A stretch of 64,000 nt of DNA from an uncultured Granulosicoccaceae bacterium (lineage in GTDB: Bacteria > Pseudomonadota > Gammaproteobacteria > Granulosicoccales > Granulosicoccaceae). Made by a program: the position numbers and the translations under genes. Below, piece by piece: positions 1 to 8,531 of this stretch. The DNA lies in assembly GCA_938041955.1 (NCBI GenBank), contig CALISD010000025.1, positions 1-64,000 of the forward strand. The letters are read 5' to 3'. Below the pieces are notes generated by a model. That model was not told the DNA's origin. It saw nothing but the letters and a program-made list of their open reading frames with translations, and searched no databases. The number at the start of each line of letters is the position of its first letter. Positions within the stretch are counted from its first letter, which is position 1.

Positions 1-159
1 TCGTGATGTTTTCAAGGCCAAGTTATCATGTATTTCGAATTACGCATAGAATGCCGGTGAAACGCTGTTACAACGACTGTCCTATAAACGTTCTGTAAAC
101 CAAGCCCTCGTATACTCGCCACGATACAGTTACTTCGCGAATCACACAGCTGACGAACT

Positions 160-225
160 ATTGGATTTTAGCCCGACGTGGAGTCCAACTATAATAGGTA
201 TTGGACTTGATTCCACCATCGCTGG
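160..225 (-). pseudogene. Remnant of an O-methyltransferase gene 3' end
   Basis: Read on the minus strand, this stretch encodes ESSPIPIIVGLHVGLK, nearly matching the C-terminus ESSLIPIGDGLHMGLK of the intact methyltransferase ending at 2077. The DNA is also clearly alignable over about 65 bases. Relative to the intact gene one base is missing just before the stop codon, so the old frame runs past its natural end. Upstream similarity fades within a few codons. This is most simply a truncated, decaying duplicate; the mechanism of duplication is not visible. Confidence 0.6.
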
Positions 226-387
226 AGCGGCTGGCGTTAAATGAAAATTAACCAGAGATATAGGGTGTCTCGATCTATAAATAACCCTATCGGGACAGGC
301 AGATTTAGTCCATCTCATACCATGCCCATACATCGTACAGTTTCGTAAGTTTGAAAAGCAAAACACATCATCGGTAATCACGTTCAG

Positions 388-535
388 GCTAACCCGCTGC
401 GTGAGCAAGAACACACAGCATCACTGCAAACATGGCGGATAACGCCACCATCTGCCAGATGAAAAACACTATTCTGTGCATGCATTGCATACTCAGCCTT
501 GCTCACGCTGCAGGTTACCTGGACTTCGACTATTA
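388..535. repeat. Dispersed inverted-repeat element, family A copy 1
   Basis: The left arm (388-409) has the core AACCCGCTGCGTGAGCAAG and the right arm (497-519) is its near reverse complement, followed by ACCTGGACTTCGACTA. The interior is about 90 bases and non-coding. The same architecture recurs at 4461-4610 and 5061-5215, with related arms near 55803-56011. It looks like a small non-autonomous mobile element or a BIME-like intergenic repeat. No transposase is encoded. Confidence 0.65.
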
Positions 536-789
536 ATGCACTTTCACATATTTCTGCGTTGGGGCAGCTTACATATCACCGGCGGCGGAACTGCCTACCC
601 ACGAGCCCGGTTACGCGCGTCACCGCTACCTGCTTACTGGTAACCCGACTCGTATGCAAGCAAAAACTGCTACACATTAAGGTAAACGGAAAAAAGGGGT
701 CGAGTGAGTTTTTGTATAGTTCAAATCCGGCTTGGTAATATAGATCTTCCAGCGTGGACTGCCGCATCGACATGAAAAAGAGCGTCCAT

Positions 790-1050
790 TCAGGGGGCCA
801 ACAACCGATCCAGCTCGCCACTGGCATCCAGTTCCATCAGATCCTCGTCACCGCCAATGGGTATGCTATTGATTAATATCTGAGGCACTTTCTTGCGCCC
901 GCAGCGGCGCAGCATCTCATTGCGCTCAAGCGGCATCAGATCAATCAGGTACTCTGTGTAATCTATTTTCCGTGTGTTTAACAAGTGTCGCGCAGCCAGG
1001 CAATGCCGACAGAAGCTGGTACCGTATATTTCAACCTTTGCTGCCATCAT
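790..1050 (-). CDS. Glutaredoxin (GrxC-like)
   Basis: Encodes 86 residues, the usual length of a small dithiol glutaredoxin. These proteins reduce disulfides and glutathione mixed disulfides using glutathione in the cytoplasm. The protein opens with a beta strand (KVEIYG) followed by the redox motif CRHC at residues 14-17, a variant of the classical CPYC. The cis-proline segment KKVPQILIN and the GG-DD-type glutathione-binding turn (IGGDEDL) follow. The start is a double ATG with only a weak ribosome-binding site. The gene stands alone on the minus strand, just downstream of an unknown gene in the same direction. Arg-His in the active site departs from Pro-Tyr, so its redox potential and substrate range may differ. 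Confidence 0.88.
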   Translation of the reverse strand: MMAAKVEIYGTSFCRHCLAARHLLNTRKIDYTEYLIDLMPLERNEMLRRCGRKKVPQILINSIPIGGDEDLMELDASGELDRLLAP

Positions 1051-1093
1051 TTATCTCAGATAATCAGAACCAAATCGCCCGCCTACAGCGCTG

Positions 1094-1642
1094 CTAATCC
1101 AGACCCGCGTTTAAGACGAGTGTGTTAAAGAACGGCGCATAGGTCAGTACCTGGCCCTGCTGGATACCGAGGCCATTAAATGCTTTCACGACTTCATCGA
1201 GGCACTCCCGATTGTCTGGCGCTTCAGAGAGGCAACGCAGGGCAAAAAGCAACTTTTCGATACTTGCTGGGTCCAGATAAGTTTCCAACATACGAATGGT
1301 GGTGTCGACCTGCTCCTGCGTGATCTCGGATTCACGGTGATCTGCATCGAGCTTACCGAAACCCTCCTCCCTGATCCGTTGCTGCACAGTGCTGACAAAC
1401 GTGGCAAACGTCTCTGCATCCGGCAGATCGATAAACATTTTGATCAGTGCTTCTCGATTTACTTCACTGACGAAATACATCATCGATCCGTCTACCACTG
1501 GTTCGGGCGCCAATACCGACAGTACGACTGATAGTTCCTCGTCACCGAATTGATTTGAGATCTGATATTCGATCTCATCGTCTACCAGCTCGAATTTACG
1601 AATCCCGCGGTCGGGATGTTTCTGAACGATACTGTGGGTCAT
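1094..1642 (-). CDS. Hypothetical protein
   Basis: Not recognised. Taking the ATG at 1642 (start MTHSIVQK) gives 182 residues; a GTG at 1672 would add ten residues but has no ribosome-binding site. The protein is acidic and looks soluble, with no signal peptide or membrane segment. The middle (about residues 85-145) is Glu/Gln/Arg-rich and predicted helical, and a beta-rich N-terminal half contains VVLSVLAPEPVV. Codon use and the long open frame suggest a real gene. It lies 43 bases upstream of the glutaredoxin gene on the same strand and could be cotranscribed with it. Confidence 0.6.
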   Translation of the reverse strand: MTHSIVQKHPDRGIRKFELVDDEIEYQISNQFGDEELSVVLSVLAPEPVVDGSMMYFVSEVNREALIKMFIDLPDAETFATFVSTVQQRIREEGFGKLDADHRESEITQEQVDTTIRMLETYLDPASIEKLLFALRCLSEAPDNRECLDEVVKAFNGLGIQQGQVLTYAPFFNTLVLNAGLD

Positions 1643-2076
1643 CACTTCGAAGTTGCCTGTTGGGGGTTTCACAGCAGTAAGTATGGCGCAAAATGTCTCG
1701 CTCTACATCACGTATCACATGGGGACAGCATCAGTAAAAGAGAAAATTTGCTCGCTGTCAACACATCGCTGCCACCAGGAACACTTAATAGAGAAACCCA
1801 GTGCTAAACAAGCAAACAGAGGTCACGGGAGTCTTATAACATCATAGTCGTATCGACTATAAAAAAACTGACAAAGAACGGGTAAAACCTACAAAGCTTA
1901 CTCCTCCCCTATATCCCACTTTTATGTCCATTGCCCTATGTCCACTGCGTTACGACCTAAGTTTTTAAATCCGCCTTCGAGCGGTGAGAAACCCGCTGCG
2001 TTAGCGCGACTTAGTTCATAGAGACCTCAGCGTGCGCCCGGATGCTGTTACGACGTGAATCGAAAAAGCAGACTAA
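1643..2076. other. Spacer with isolated family A half-copy
   Basis: No gene is supported. At 1988-2010 there is an AACCCGCTGCGTTAGCG sequence that resembles a single arm of the family A inverted repeat, without a visible partner. The rest is AT-rich and unremarkable. Confidence 0.45.
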
Positions 2077-2742
2077 TCATTGGACTTTTAGCCCCATGTG
2101 GAGACCATCTCCAATGGGAATCAGGCTTGATTCCGCGCGCTCATCTTCAAACAGTCTTTGATTTAACTCCCGTATCGCGATGGTATCGGCGTCGTTTTTA
2201 TCCGGATTGGCAACGGAACCGCCCCACAAGGTGTTGTCTACACAGACAATGCCGCCTGGCCGTATTAACGTCATGCAGCGTTCGTAGTAATTTATGTAGT
2301 TAGATTTGTCAGCATCTATGAAGGCAAAATCAAAAGACTCCGACAAACCTTCTTCTATCAAATTATCCAATGTGGCCAGTGCAGGAGCAATTTTTAAGTC
2401 AATCTTGTGCTCAACGCTTGCTTCTTTCCAGTACCGTCTGGCTATTGAAGTCCACTCGGTGCTGACATCGCACGCCACAAGGCGTCCGTTTGCGGGCAAA
2501 GCGCGGGCGATAGTAAGTGCGCTGTAGCCGGTAAAGGTGCCTATTTCCAACGCATTGGTTGCATTCATTAACTTTAACAGCACAGTCATAAACTGCGCCT
2601 GTTCACGCGAGATCTGCATGTTGTAGCCGACCGCTGCTACCGTTTCATCGCTTAGCTTTTGCCATAGCGGATCAGATGGGGCAGATACGGATAACAGATA
2701 GTCGTGAAGCTGATCGGAAAGTCCGATGGAACTGGTAGACAT
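2077..2742 (-). CDS. Class I SAM-dependent O-methyltransferase
   Basis: Encodes 221 residues, matching the cation-dependent caffeoyl-CoA/catechol O-methyltransferase family (Methyltransf_3), which transfers methyl from S-adenosylmethionine to a hydroxyl. The SAM-binding motif LEIGTFTGYSAL lies at residues 65-76. The metal and SAM-binding segment FIDADKSNY lies at 141-149, and VDNTLWGG at 168-175 matches the conserved family end strand. It is cytosolic with no signal peptide. The physiological substrate cannot be told; bacterial members act on varied catechols. No operon partner is adjacent. A decayed copy of its 3' end sits about 1.9 kb away near position 160. Confidence 0.9.
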   Translation of the reverse strand: MSTSSIGLSDQLHDYLLSVSAPSDPLWQKLSDETVAAVGYNMQISREQAQFMTVLLKLMNATNALEIGTFTGYSALTIARALPANGRLVACDVSTEWTSIARRYWKEASVEHKIDLKIAPALATLDNLIEEGLSESFDFAFIDADKSNYINYYERCMTLIRPGGIVCVDNTLWGGSVANPDKNDADTIAIRELNQRLFEDERAESSLIPIGDGLHMGLKVQ

Positions 2743-3375
2743 ACAATGGCCTGTAGGTTTACAGCCGACACTGGCTATAGCGGGAACGGCTGGCAGAAAA
2801 CGAAAATTAACTTATGGGTCTTACAATTCACCTATAACAGAATATCGGGGTCAATCCTTCTTTATCAATATCACTGCCATTCTAACTCTTCTGAATTCTC
2901 GAGCTAACTCCCTTAGCTTCCAGTTTCACTCTTATCGACCTGCTATCGGCTTTAACACTTCTCCTGCTTCCGCTATAACGGGTATCCTCGGTATCTCTGG
3001 TCCTTCCGCCTATACTGCAGTTTCGCCAATCTCTTGCAGATTTCCTTGTTCTACAGTGTCGACAGCCCGAATAAGCTATACCCAAATACACAGCCGATGT
3101 TAGCTTTTCTGCATTGCCAGTGGGCACAAAAGCCACTCTTGATGCGTCAACCACGCAACACCCTCTATGCTTGGGCGCTCAATGATTGTTCAGTCTGACG
3201 TATCAATAGGTTCGTCAATTAGCATATAGTCGAATGGATGCCCAGGGTATAACCTAGGCGCTTGAACCGGTGATCAACAAGTGGGGATTCGACGCCACGA
3301 CGAGTATCCGGCTACCAGGTAGACAACAGCAAGATCTTATCACTGCCTGGCTGAAACAATAATCAGGAGCGCCCC
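2743..3375. other. Spacer, no gene recognised
   Basis: A 630-base stretch between divergent genes. A minus-strand open frame (2882-3154) is Arg/Ser-rich after its first 35 residues and resembles nothing known, so no gene is called. The right end must carry the promoter of the SnoaL-like gene. An AGGAG ribosome-binding site lies at its very end, seven bases before the ATG at 3376. Confidence 0.5.
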
Positions 3376-4287
3376 ATGATCCATAAAGCGGTAACCCACA
3401 AACTGGTACTGACTATGGCAGCAATGCTGACTGCAGCGCCGGTGGTCGCTGATTCCTGCATGCAGGATTTTGATTTTGTCAGTCCCGCCGGTCACGAGCA
3501 CGCAGCCTCTTCGCTGGCAACACTTAAAAAAGCTTTTGGTGCTTCGGCGAAAGGTGATTTCGACACCTTTATGGCTGCTGCTGCTGATCCGTACATTCAA
3601 CACAGTCCGGACCTGCCCGATGGCTGGAAGCCGGTGTGGGATCTGCTGCAAAACCGGCCAGAGGGGTTTTCTTCAAAACCGATAAAATGGATTGGTCCGA
3701 ATGGGTTCCTCGACAATGGCAGCTACCTGGTGATGTTTCGCGAAGTAGATCATGGGGACGGATCATCGAAGAAATTTGATTTGTTGTACTTCGACGATGC
3801 CGGACTCTATGCAGAACACTGGGATATGGCAGAGGCAATGGCTGACAAGACAGTTTCCAGCCACTCTGAAACAGCCGCCGCCGCACAGTTCACCGATAAC
3901 CCGGTGCAGTACGATCAAGCCACGGAAGAGGCCCATCGTCGTATGATCGCATCAATGATCAATCTGGGCTGGAACGGCGGTGAGCTGGCAAAAGCATTGA
4001 ATCTATATGCCGACCAGAACTATGTGCAGCACAACCCGCATATTGGCGATGGCGTAAAACCATTAACTGACCGTGCGAATGCAGGCAAGTTACCGCAAAG
4101 GTGTTACGACATTAAATTTATACTGGCGCAAAATGATCTGGTTTGGGTGTACTCAAAAATAACCGAAAAAGATGCAGTCAATGCCGTGGTCGATATGTTT
4201 CGAGTCCGCGACGGCAAGATGGTAGAACATTGGGATGTGTCTCAGACTGTTCCCGATGATATGCCTCATGACAATGGTATGTTCTAG
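3376..4287 (+). CDS. Secreted protein with two SnoaL-like (NTF2-fold) domains
   Basis: Encodes 303 residues, starting at an ATG preceded by AGGAG. The first ~26 residues form a signal peptide (hydrophobic LVLTMAAMLTAAPVVA, then ADS), so the product is probably periplasmic. The mature part has two tandem copies of the SnoaL-like fold: about residues 40-150 (YIQHSPDLPDG, later YAEHWDMAEAM) and about 170-303 (YVQHNPHIGDG, later MVEHWDVSQTV). The repeated Q-H-x-P and E-H-W-D motifs are typical of the predicted SnoaL-like polyketide-cyclase/aldol-condensation family (COG4922). Individual members have unknown substrates, so no reaction is assigned. It appears monocistronic. Confidence 0.82.
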   Translation: MIHKAVTHKLVLTMAAMLTAAPVVADSCMQDFDFVSPAGHEHAASSLATLKKAFGASAKGDFDTFMAAAADPYIQHSPDLPDGWKPVWDLLQNRPEGFSSKPIKWIGPNGFLDNGSYLVMFREVDHGDGSSKKFDLLYFDDAGLYAEHWDMAEAMADKTVSSHSETAAAAQFTDNPVQYDQATEEAHRRMIASMINLGWNGGELAKALNLYADQNYVQHNPHIGDGVKPLTDRANAGKLPQRCYDIKFILAQNDLVWVYSKITEKDAVNAVVDMFRVRDGKMVEHWDVSQTVPDDMPHDNGMF

Positions 4288-4460
4288 GAAGCTGATCCAT
4301 ATAAGCAGACTGTGCTGCTTCATACGATTACATGTAGTAAACGAGTATGTTTTAGATAAGAATATAGGGGGGTCAATCCAATTATATTTTATATGATTGC
4401 CCCTCTACTCTTCTGTGTCTTCAGGACAGCGGACCCGCTGGAATTTCCGCTTTCTGCTAA

Positions 4461-4610
4461 GCAACCCTCCGAGTGAGCAAGGAGATGCATCACTGCCGAT
4501 ATGATCGATAGTGCCTGCACCTGCCACGGAATGACGGTTATTCATTGCCTTTAATCGCCGAGCGATATTCAGCCTTGCTCACGCAGCGGGTTACCTGGAT
4601 CTCGACTACC
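4461..4610. repeat. Dispersed inverted-repeat element, family A copy 2
   Basis: The left arm at 4461-4482 (GAGTGAGCAAGGA core) pairs with the right arm at 4573-4594 (CCTTGCTCACGCAGCGGGTT), followed by ACCTGGATCTCGACTA. The interior shares GCATCACTGC, CACCTGCCAC and GAGCGATA blocks with copy 3 at 5061. This shows it is one element rather than chance arms. Confidence 0.7.
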
Positions 4611-4685
4611 GATGTAGTTCTCACATGTTCCCGCATCTGCGTCGTGCTCACAGATAACCCGACACGTAGCGAGTAAATAAGGCCC

Positions 4686-5082
4686 GTCAAGGAAACTCGA
4701 CGCGTGAGCGAGCGGCTAACCCTGCCCGTCAAGGAAACCCGACGCGTGAGCGAGTGGCAAGTCCCCCACGTCAAGGCAACCCGCCGCGTGAGCAAGGACA
4801 TGCAGTATCACTGCATCACCGTTAACTGCTCACAGATAAACCCGACAATTAAGCCAGCAAATCAGGCCCGTCAAGCAAACCCGACACGTGAGCGAGTGGT
4901 AAGCCCTGCACGTCAAGGCAACCCGCCGCGTAAGCAAGGACATGCAGTATCACTGCATCACCGTTAACTGCTCACAGATAAACCCGACAATTAAGCCAGC
5001 AAATCAGGCCCGTCAAGCAAACACGACACGTGAGCGAGTGGTAAGCCCTGCACGTCAAGGCAACCCGCCGCATAAGCAAAGG
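4686..5082. repeat. Tandem array with 42-bp and 142-bp periods, family B repeats
   Basis: Units beginning GTCAAG recur at 4686, 4728 and 4770 (spacing 42), at 4870 and 4912 (42), and at 5012 and 5054 (42). The larger block, including CATGCAGTATCACTGCATC and CACAGATAAACCCGACAATT, repeats with a period of 142-143. The core is GGAAACCCGACGCGTGAGCG, a sequence also found singly elsewhere in the window. Copies differ by a few substitutions, implying expansion by unequal exchange and then divergence. It is non-coding. Confidence 0.85.
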
Positions 5083-5215
5083 ACATGCAGCATCACTGCA
5101 GATCAACTCGTCAGCACCCACACCTGCCACATAACGAAGGCCATTCATGCATTCAATAGATCGAGCGATACTCATCCCCTGCTCACGCAGCGGGCTACCT
5201 GGATCTCGACTATAT
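5061..5215. repeat. Dispersed inverted-repeat element, family A copy 3
   Basis: Its left arm (5061-5082) is also the last unit of the tandem array. The right arm (5177-5199) reads CCCTGCTCACGCAGCGGGCT and is followed by ACCTGGATCTCGACTA. The interior is closely related to copy 2, so the two elements bracket the tandem array. Confidence 0.68.
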
Positions 5216-5310
5216 CCAGCAAAAAGGTGGATCATCGTCAAATCACTTGCACCCAACATGTCATGACATTATAATCACCCCATCCTGGCTTTTACACATG
5301 GGTATCGCGC

Positions 5311-6879
5311 ATGAATCGCATTTTCCTTTCTGCTGTTTGCTTAACCGGGTCATTGATAGCGGGTCCGTCGCTGGCTCAGTCACTGCCCGCCTGTATCCAT
5401 GCTGCCTCAGACTACGACGGCGACGGTTGGGGCTGGGAGGCAAGCTTTACAGGCAACTACACGGTTCCAACTTTTAGTTCATGTGTAGTTGACTCTACTT
5501 CGTTGCAGGCACCGACTTACACAAACCTGGAAACAAATGAAACGGTCGATCTGATCCGGCCTTACTGGAATGCCTATCGTGATTTTGAAGGGCGTACTAT
5601 TCAGTGTGACTTTTATGTCAGTGGTAGCGATGGCTACCAACCCAGATTCAATTATTTCTATAGCAATGGTTTCGATAACTGGGCCGATAACGGAATCAGC
5701 ACTGAACATTTTCCGCTACAAGCTGAGTTCCCCTGGACAGGTTATGCACGAAACTTTGCCTACAACGGAAATGAAACCGGCAGGGTCAATTATAAACAAT
5801 CAACTACGTACTGGACTGTTAACGATGGTATTTACTATTCCAACGCAGGCAATAAACAGGATGGCCGCGAACATGTATTGGCAAGTGCCCGATATGTTGA
5901 ATTGATTGACGATCATAATGGCGCAGTTCGATACTGGAATCATCAGGATGTCTATGGCGCTAACGGCTATGCCGAGTGTTTTGATGTTGGTGGAAACAGA
6001 TTTCAGCCCTCAGGATACCCAGAAGAAGCCCGGCCTGCAGCGCAAGCAGTAGAAACACCATTGATTGCAACTGCTGCTTCACCTTACTCATCAGCCGATA
6101 TTATCAACCTGGAAACCGGACAGCCAGTCACATTAAAAGAAGTTCGCTGGAACCTGACCAACCTCTACACTAAAACAATGTCATGCAGTTCAGTCTACTG
6201 GACAGATGACTCGGTATTCTCACCCCATGCGGTTAATAACGGTTTGGGCTACAGCACAGCTATATCTGGAAGTACTGCATATTACAGCCCGTATCGATGG
6301 GTAACGTTTTACTCACCCGACTATAAAACTACGGCAACCGCTCAAAGTTCCAGTGGTCTTTATTCAACTTATGAATTCTTTAGTGGCAACGGAACAGAAG
6401 GAAATTGGTCAATACTTAACTCGGAAATCACACAGGGCCCTCTGTCTGATTACAAATATGTGGAGGAAGTATCCGATTCAGAAACACGCTTCTGGAAGAG
6501 TAGCGAGGAATACGATGTCTGCAACGAGATACCCGCAGGCGCCTACGAGCATGTCGACGCAGCAGACCTCACATGTATAGACACAGATGGCGATGGCTGG
6601 GGTTGGGATGGTGTTGACTCATGCGAGGTCGAAAAAACCACTCCGAATACCTGCATCGACTCAGATGGTGACGGTTGGGGCTGGGATGGTGAAAACTCTT
6701 GCAGAATAGAACCGACTACGCCGGACTCCAATACCTGTATCGACAGCGATGGTGACGGCTGGGGATGGGATGGTGAAAGCTCTTGCAGAATAGAACCGAC
6801 TGCGCCGGACTCAAACACCTGTATCGACAGCAATGGTGACGGCTGGGGATGGGATGGTGAAAACTCTTGCAGAGTTTGA
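5311..6879 (+). CDS. Secreted protein with Cys-flanked Asp/Gly/Trp repeats
   Basis: Encodes 522 residues. An N-terminal signal peptide (FLSAVCLTGSLIAGPSLAQ) directs export. The mature protein begins with one CIHAASDYDGDGWGWE motif, then a large Tyr/Trp/Asn-rich beta-type region of about 380 residues that is not recognised. It ends with four copies of T-C-I-D-x-[DN]-G-D-G-W-G-W-D-G-x-x-S-C. The Asp/Asn spacing resembles calcium-binding thrombospondin type 3-like loops, with cysteines at either end able to form a disulfide. The last three copies are 84-base direct DNA repeats, so copy number may vary between strains. The gene is isolated. A cell-surface or extracellular binding role is an inference only. 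Confidence 0.75.
   Translation: MNRIFLSAVCLTGSLIAGPSLAQSLPACIHAASDYDGDGWGWEASFTGNYTVPTFSSCVVDSTSLQAPTYTNLETNETVDLIRPYWNAYRDFEGRTIQCDFYVSGSDGYQPRFNYFYSNGFDNWADNGISTEHFPLQAEFPWTGYARNFAYNGNETGRVNYKQSTTYWTVNDGIYYSNAGNKQDGREHVLASARYVELIDDHNGAVRYWNHQDVYGANGYAECFDVGGNRFQPSGYPEEARPAAQAVETPLIATAASPYSSADIINLETGQPVTLKEVRWNLTNLYTKTMSCSSVYWTDDSVFSPHAVNNGLGYSTAISGSTAYYSPYRWVTFYSPDYKTTATAQSSSGLYSTYEFFSGNGTEGNWSILNSEITQGPLSDYKYVEEVSDSETRFWKSSEEYDVCNEIPAGAYEHVDAADLTCIDTDGDGWGWDGVDSCEVEKTTPNTCIDSDGDGWGWDGENSCRIEPTTPDSNTCIDSDGDGWGWDGESSCRIEPTAPDSNTCIDSNGDGWGWDGENSCRV
6646..6877 (+). repeat. 84-bp tandem repeats within the coding sequence
   Basis: Units start at 6646, 6730 and 6814, exactly 84 bases apart, encoding 28-residue repeats (TCIDSDGDGWGWDG, then ENSCRIEPTTPDSN). 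Substitutions between units are few, and the last unit is cut short by the stop codon. A more diverged unit precedes them at about 6568-6645. Confidence 0.9.
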
Positions 6880-7157
6880 TCTGACGAACACAACTCAGTA
6901 GCCGCCTCGCAGCCAAATAGCATTATTTTTGGATCGAGGCCGCACTACTCTGTTTTATTTTCTCACCATTGCATTTGCTCAACGATGCTGAACAATTAAG
7001 AGTCAAACCTACTTTGATATAAATCAACTCTACACCACCAATAGAAAAGATTATCGCCACTACACGTCATAACATTATATTCAGCAATGCTGTTGAGCTA
7101 TGATTGCTTTAAAGTTCACATTGCAGAAGAAATCCAGATCGGGAACCACGACAACAC

Positions 7158-7910
7158 TCACTTGTCATCAGCTCCCCGCGCGCATCGAAACCCGATATAA
7201 ACCGCCGCGAGATCACGAGATTTAATAGCCCGATGATCGCTTGCCATTGGTGCCGCCCCATACCACCACGAACCACCGCGAGTACCTTTGCTGGTGTCGT
7301 TTTCAATATCGGTCCACTCCCAGACATTTGCGCCCATATCGAATAAACCGTTGACTCCCATTGCACTAGTGGCAACTGGCGCAGGTCCAATGCCACGATG
7401 CAGAACCGCTGAATAATCGAGTGCACTGGTCTTGCCACAATCACCTAAACAGTTGGCCCCCTCAGGTGTTGTTCCGGTGGGGTACTGATAGGTTTGACCA
7501 GTAATAAAAGGGGGTTCAGGCGAAACGCGGGACTCTGTGTAAGCCGCAGTATGCCACTCCAAATCTGTGGGTAAACGCTTCCCTGCCCAATGGCAGTAAG
7601 CCGCCGCCTCATCAAAGGTGATATGCACCACCGGTAGTTGCATATCTGTCTTGCCGCCAAAAGGGGTTTGCCAGTTCCAACCCGGCTTGCGCTGCCAACC
7701 AGCCTCATACACCAAACCTCCACCGACCTGCTCTGCTGAAGTGACAACACCGGTTGCTTCCACGTAGGTGGCAAATGCCTCCATAGTGACTTCGGTACGG
7801 TCAATGGACAGGTTCCCCACCTGCTGCATCTCAGTAGCGGGTGAGGCGCAAACTGCAGACACCAAACCAACTGAAAATGCCAATACCTTTAATTCTTTCT
7901 GTTGAGGCAT
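7158..7910 (-). CDS. Secreted SUMF1/EgtB-fold protein lacking the formylglycine cysteines
   Basis: The ATG at 7910 with AAGG upstream gives 250 residues beginning with a signal peptide (VLAFSVGLVSAVCAS). The rest fits the formylglycine-generating-enzyme sulfatase domain: IDRTEVTMEAFATYVEATG, VVHITFDEAAAYCHWAGKRLPT, GLFDMGANVWEWT, TRGGSWWYG and IGFRCAR are all family landmarks. True formylglycine-generating enzymes carry two active cysteines just after the GGSW strand. Here that segment reads YGAAPMASDHRA with no cysteine. Sulfatase activation is therefore unlikely, and a different or structural role is more probable. No sulfatase gene is adjacent. A longer frame to 8045 lacks a ribosome-binding site. 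Confidence 0.82.
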   Translation of the reverse strand: MPQQKELKVLAFSVGLVSAVCASPATEMQQVGNLSIDRTEVTMEAFATYVEATGVVTSAEQVGGGLVYEAGWQRKPGWNWQTPFGGKTDMQLPVVHITFDEAAAYCHWAGKRLPTDLEWHTAAYTESRVSPEPPFITGQTYQYPTGTTPEGANCLGDCGKTSALDYSAVLHRGIGPAPVATSAMGVNGLFDMGANVWEWTDIENDTSKGTRGGSWWYGAAPMASDHRAIKSRDLAAVYIGFRCARGADDK

Positions 7911-8075
7911 ATAAGGAACCTTACGACAGCAGGTAAAATTCGAGCCGGATTGAAATCTGCAAACTAAGGCGATCCTCAATGCCCCTACAAACACCATACT
8001 GCAATCGTGGAGTCGGCTTCCAGTTAGCAAGCAACAAAGATGCATGTCCTTGTAAACAGGATACCGCTATAATAT

Positions 8076-8531
8076 CTAAGGCAACGGAACATGCAGAACA
8101 TATTTAAACAGCGCAAAAAAACCAACCATAATTACCGCACCCGCCCCCCAATAAATAAGTACGTTCCTTACCGACCAACGGTCATGCATAGCGGCGACTA
8201 AACCACCGACAAAGGCGATAACGCCAGCGGGCAAAAAACCAACAATGGGCATAGCGACGCAGGTTAGAAACATGGTAGCTATTAACAACACGCGACGCCA
8301 CCAGATACCTTGTCCAAAGCCACTCTCATTTGTAGGCTTAATAAACTGCATGATGAATGAAATTGCCGCACATATAATAAGTATGACCGCAACCGTTTGC
8401 GGGAACACCTGGCTATCTCGATCGGTATAGCTAAGCGTGTCGTACAGTGTCACAAGCCCCACTATCACAAAGAATGCAGAAGTAATTTTAGAGCCGGTCT
8501 GACCACTTGCTCGAGAGCTTACCTGACTCAT
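8076..8531 (-). CDS. tctB: Tripartite tricarboxylate transporter, small membrane subunit TctB
   Basis: Encodes 151 residues with about four transmembrane segments, as in the TctB family (DUF1468). The first helix contains FFVIVGLVTLYDTL, a middle pair contains VLLIATMFLTCVAMPIVGFLPAG, and the last is AVIMVGFFALFKYVLHVPLP. It forms the inner-membrane complex with TctA that imports a carboxylate captured by TctC, driven by a cation gradient. Its ATG overlaps the TctA stop codon by four bases (ATGA), implying translational coupling. The gene order tctC-tctA-tctB differs from the classic tctC-tctB-tctA. Confidence 0.88.
   Translation of the reverse strand: MSQVSSRASGQTGSKITSAFFVIVGLVTLYDTLSYTDRDSQVFPQTVAVILIICAAISFIMQFIKPTNESGFGQGIWWRRVLLIATMFLTCVAMPIVGFLPAGVIAFVGGLVAAMHDRWSVRNVLIYWGAGAVIMVGFFALFKYVLHVPLP

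Larger units (their letters stand above)
1..789. other. Gene-poor spacer with repeat element and gene remnant
   Basis: No convincing gene was found here. The spacer holds a decayed O-methyltransferase 3' end (about 160-225) and one copy of the dispersed inverted-repeat element (388-535), both listed separately. Short open frames lack recognisable protein character and ribosome-binding sites. From 536 to 789 nothing specific was seen. Confidence 0.6.
4288..5310. other. Repeat-rich intergenic region
   Basis: One kilobase without a credible gene. It contains two copies of inverted-repeat family A (4461-4610 and 5061-5215) and between them a tandem array built from 42-base and 142-base units (4686-5082). 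An imperfect inverted repeat (AGGGGGGTCAATC and GATTGCCCCT, 4366-4404) after the SnoaL gene may end its transcript. Open frames across the array are repetitive translations and were not accepted. Confidence 0.7.

Noticed and set aside
717-729. TTCAAATCC resembling a tRNA T-loop
   Set aside because: No acceptor, D- or anticodon arms can be built around it.
2882-3154. 90-residue minus-strand frame
   Set aside because: Its Arg/Ser-rich composition and lack of ribosome-binding site or family make it unlikely to be a gene.
4686-5082. CRISPR-like array
   Set aside because: Units are 42 and 142 bases with spacers that are themselves repeats, not unique, and no cas genes are near.
4704-5274. Overlapping open frames across the tandem array
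   Set aside because: They translate the DNA repeats, lack ribosome-binding sites and have no protein character.
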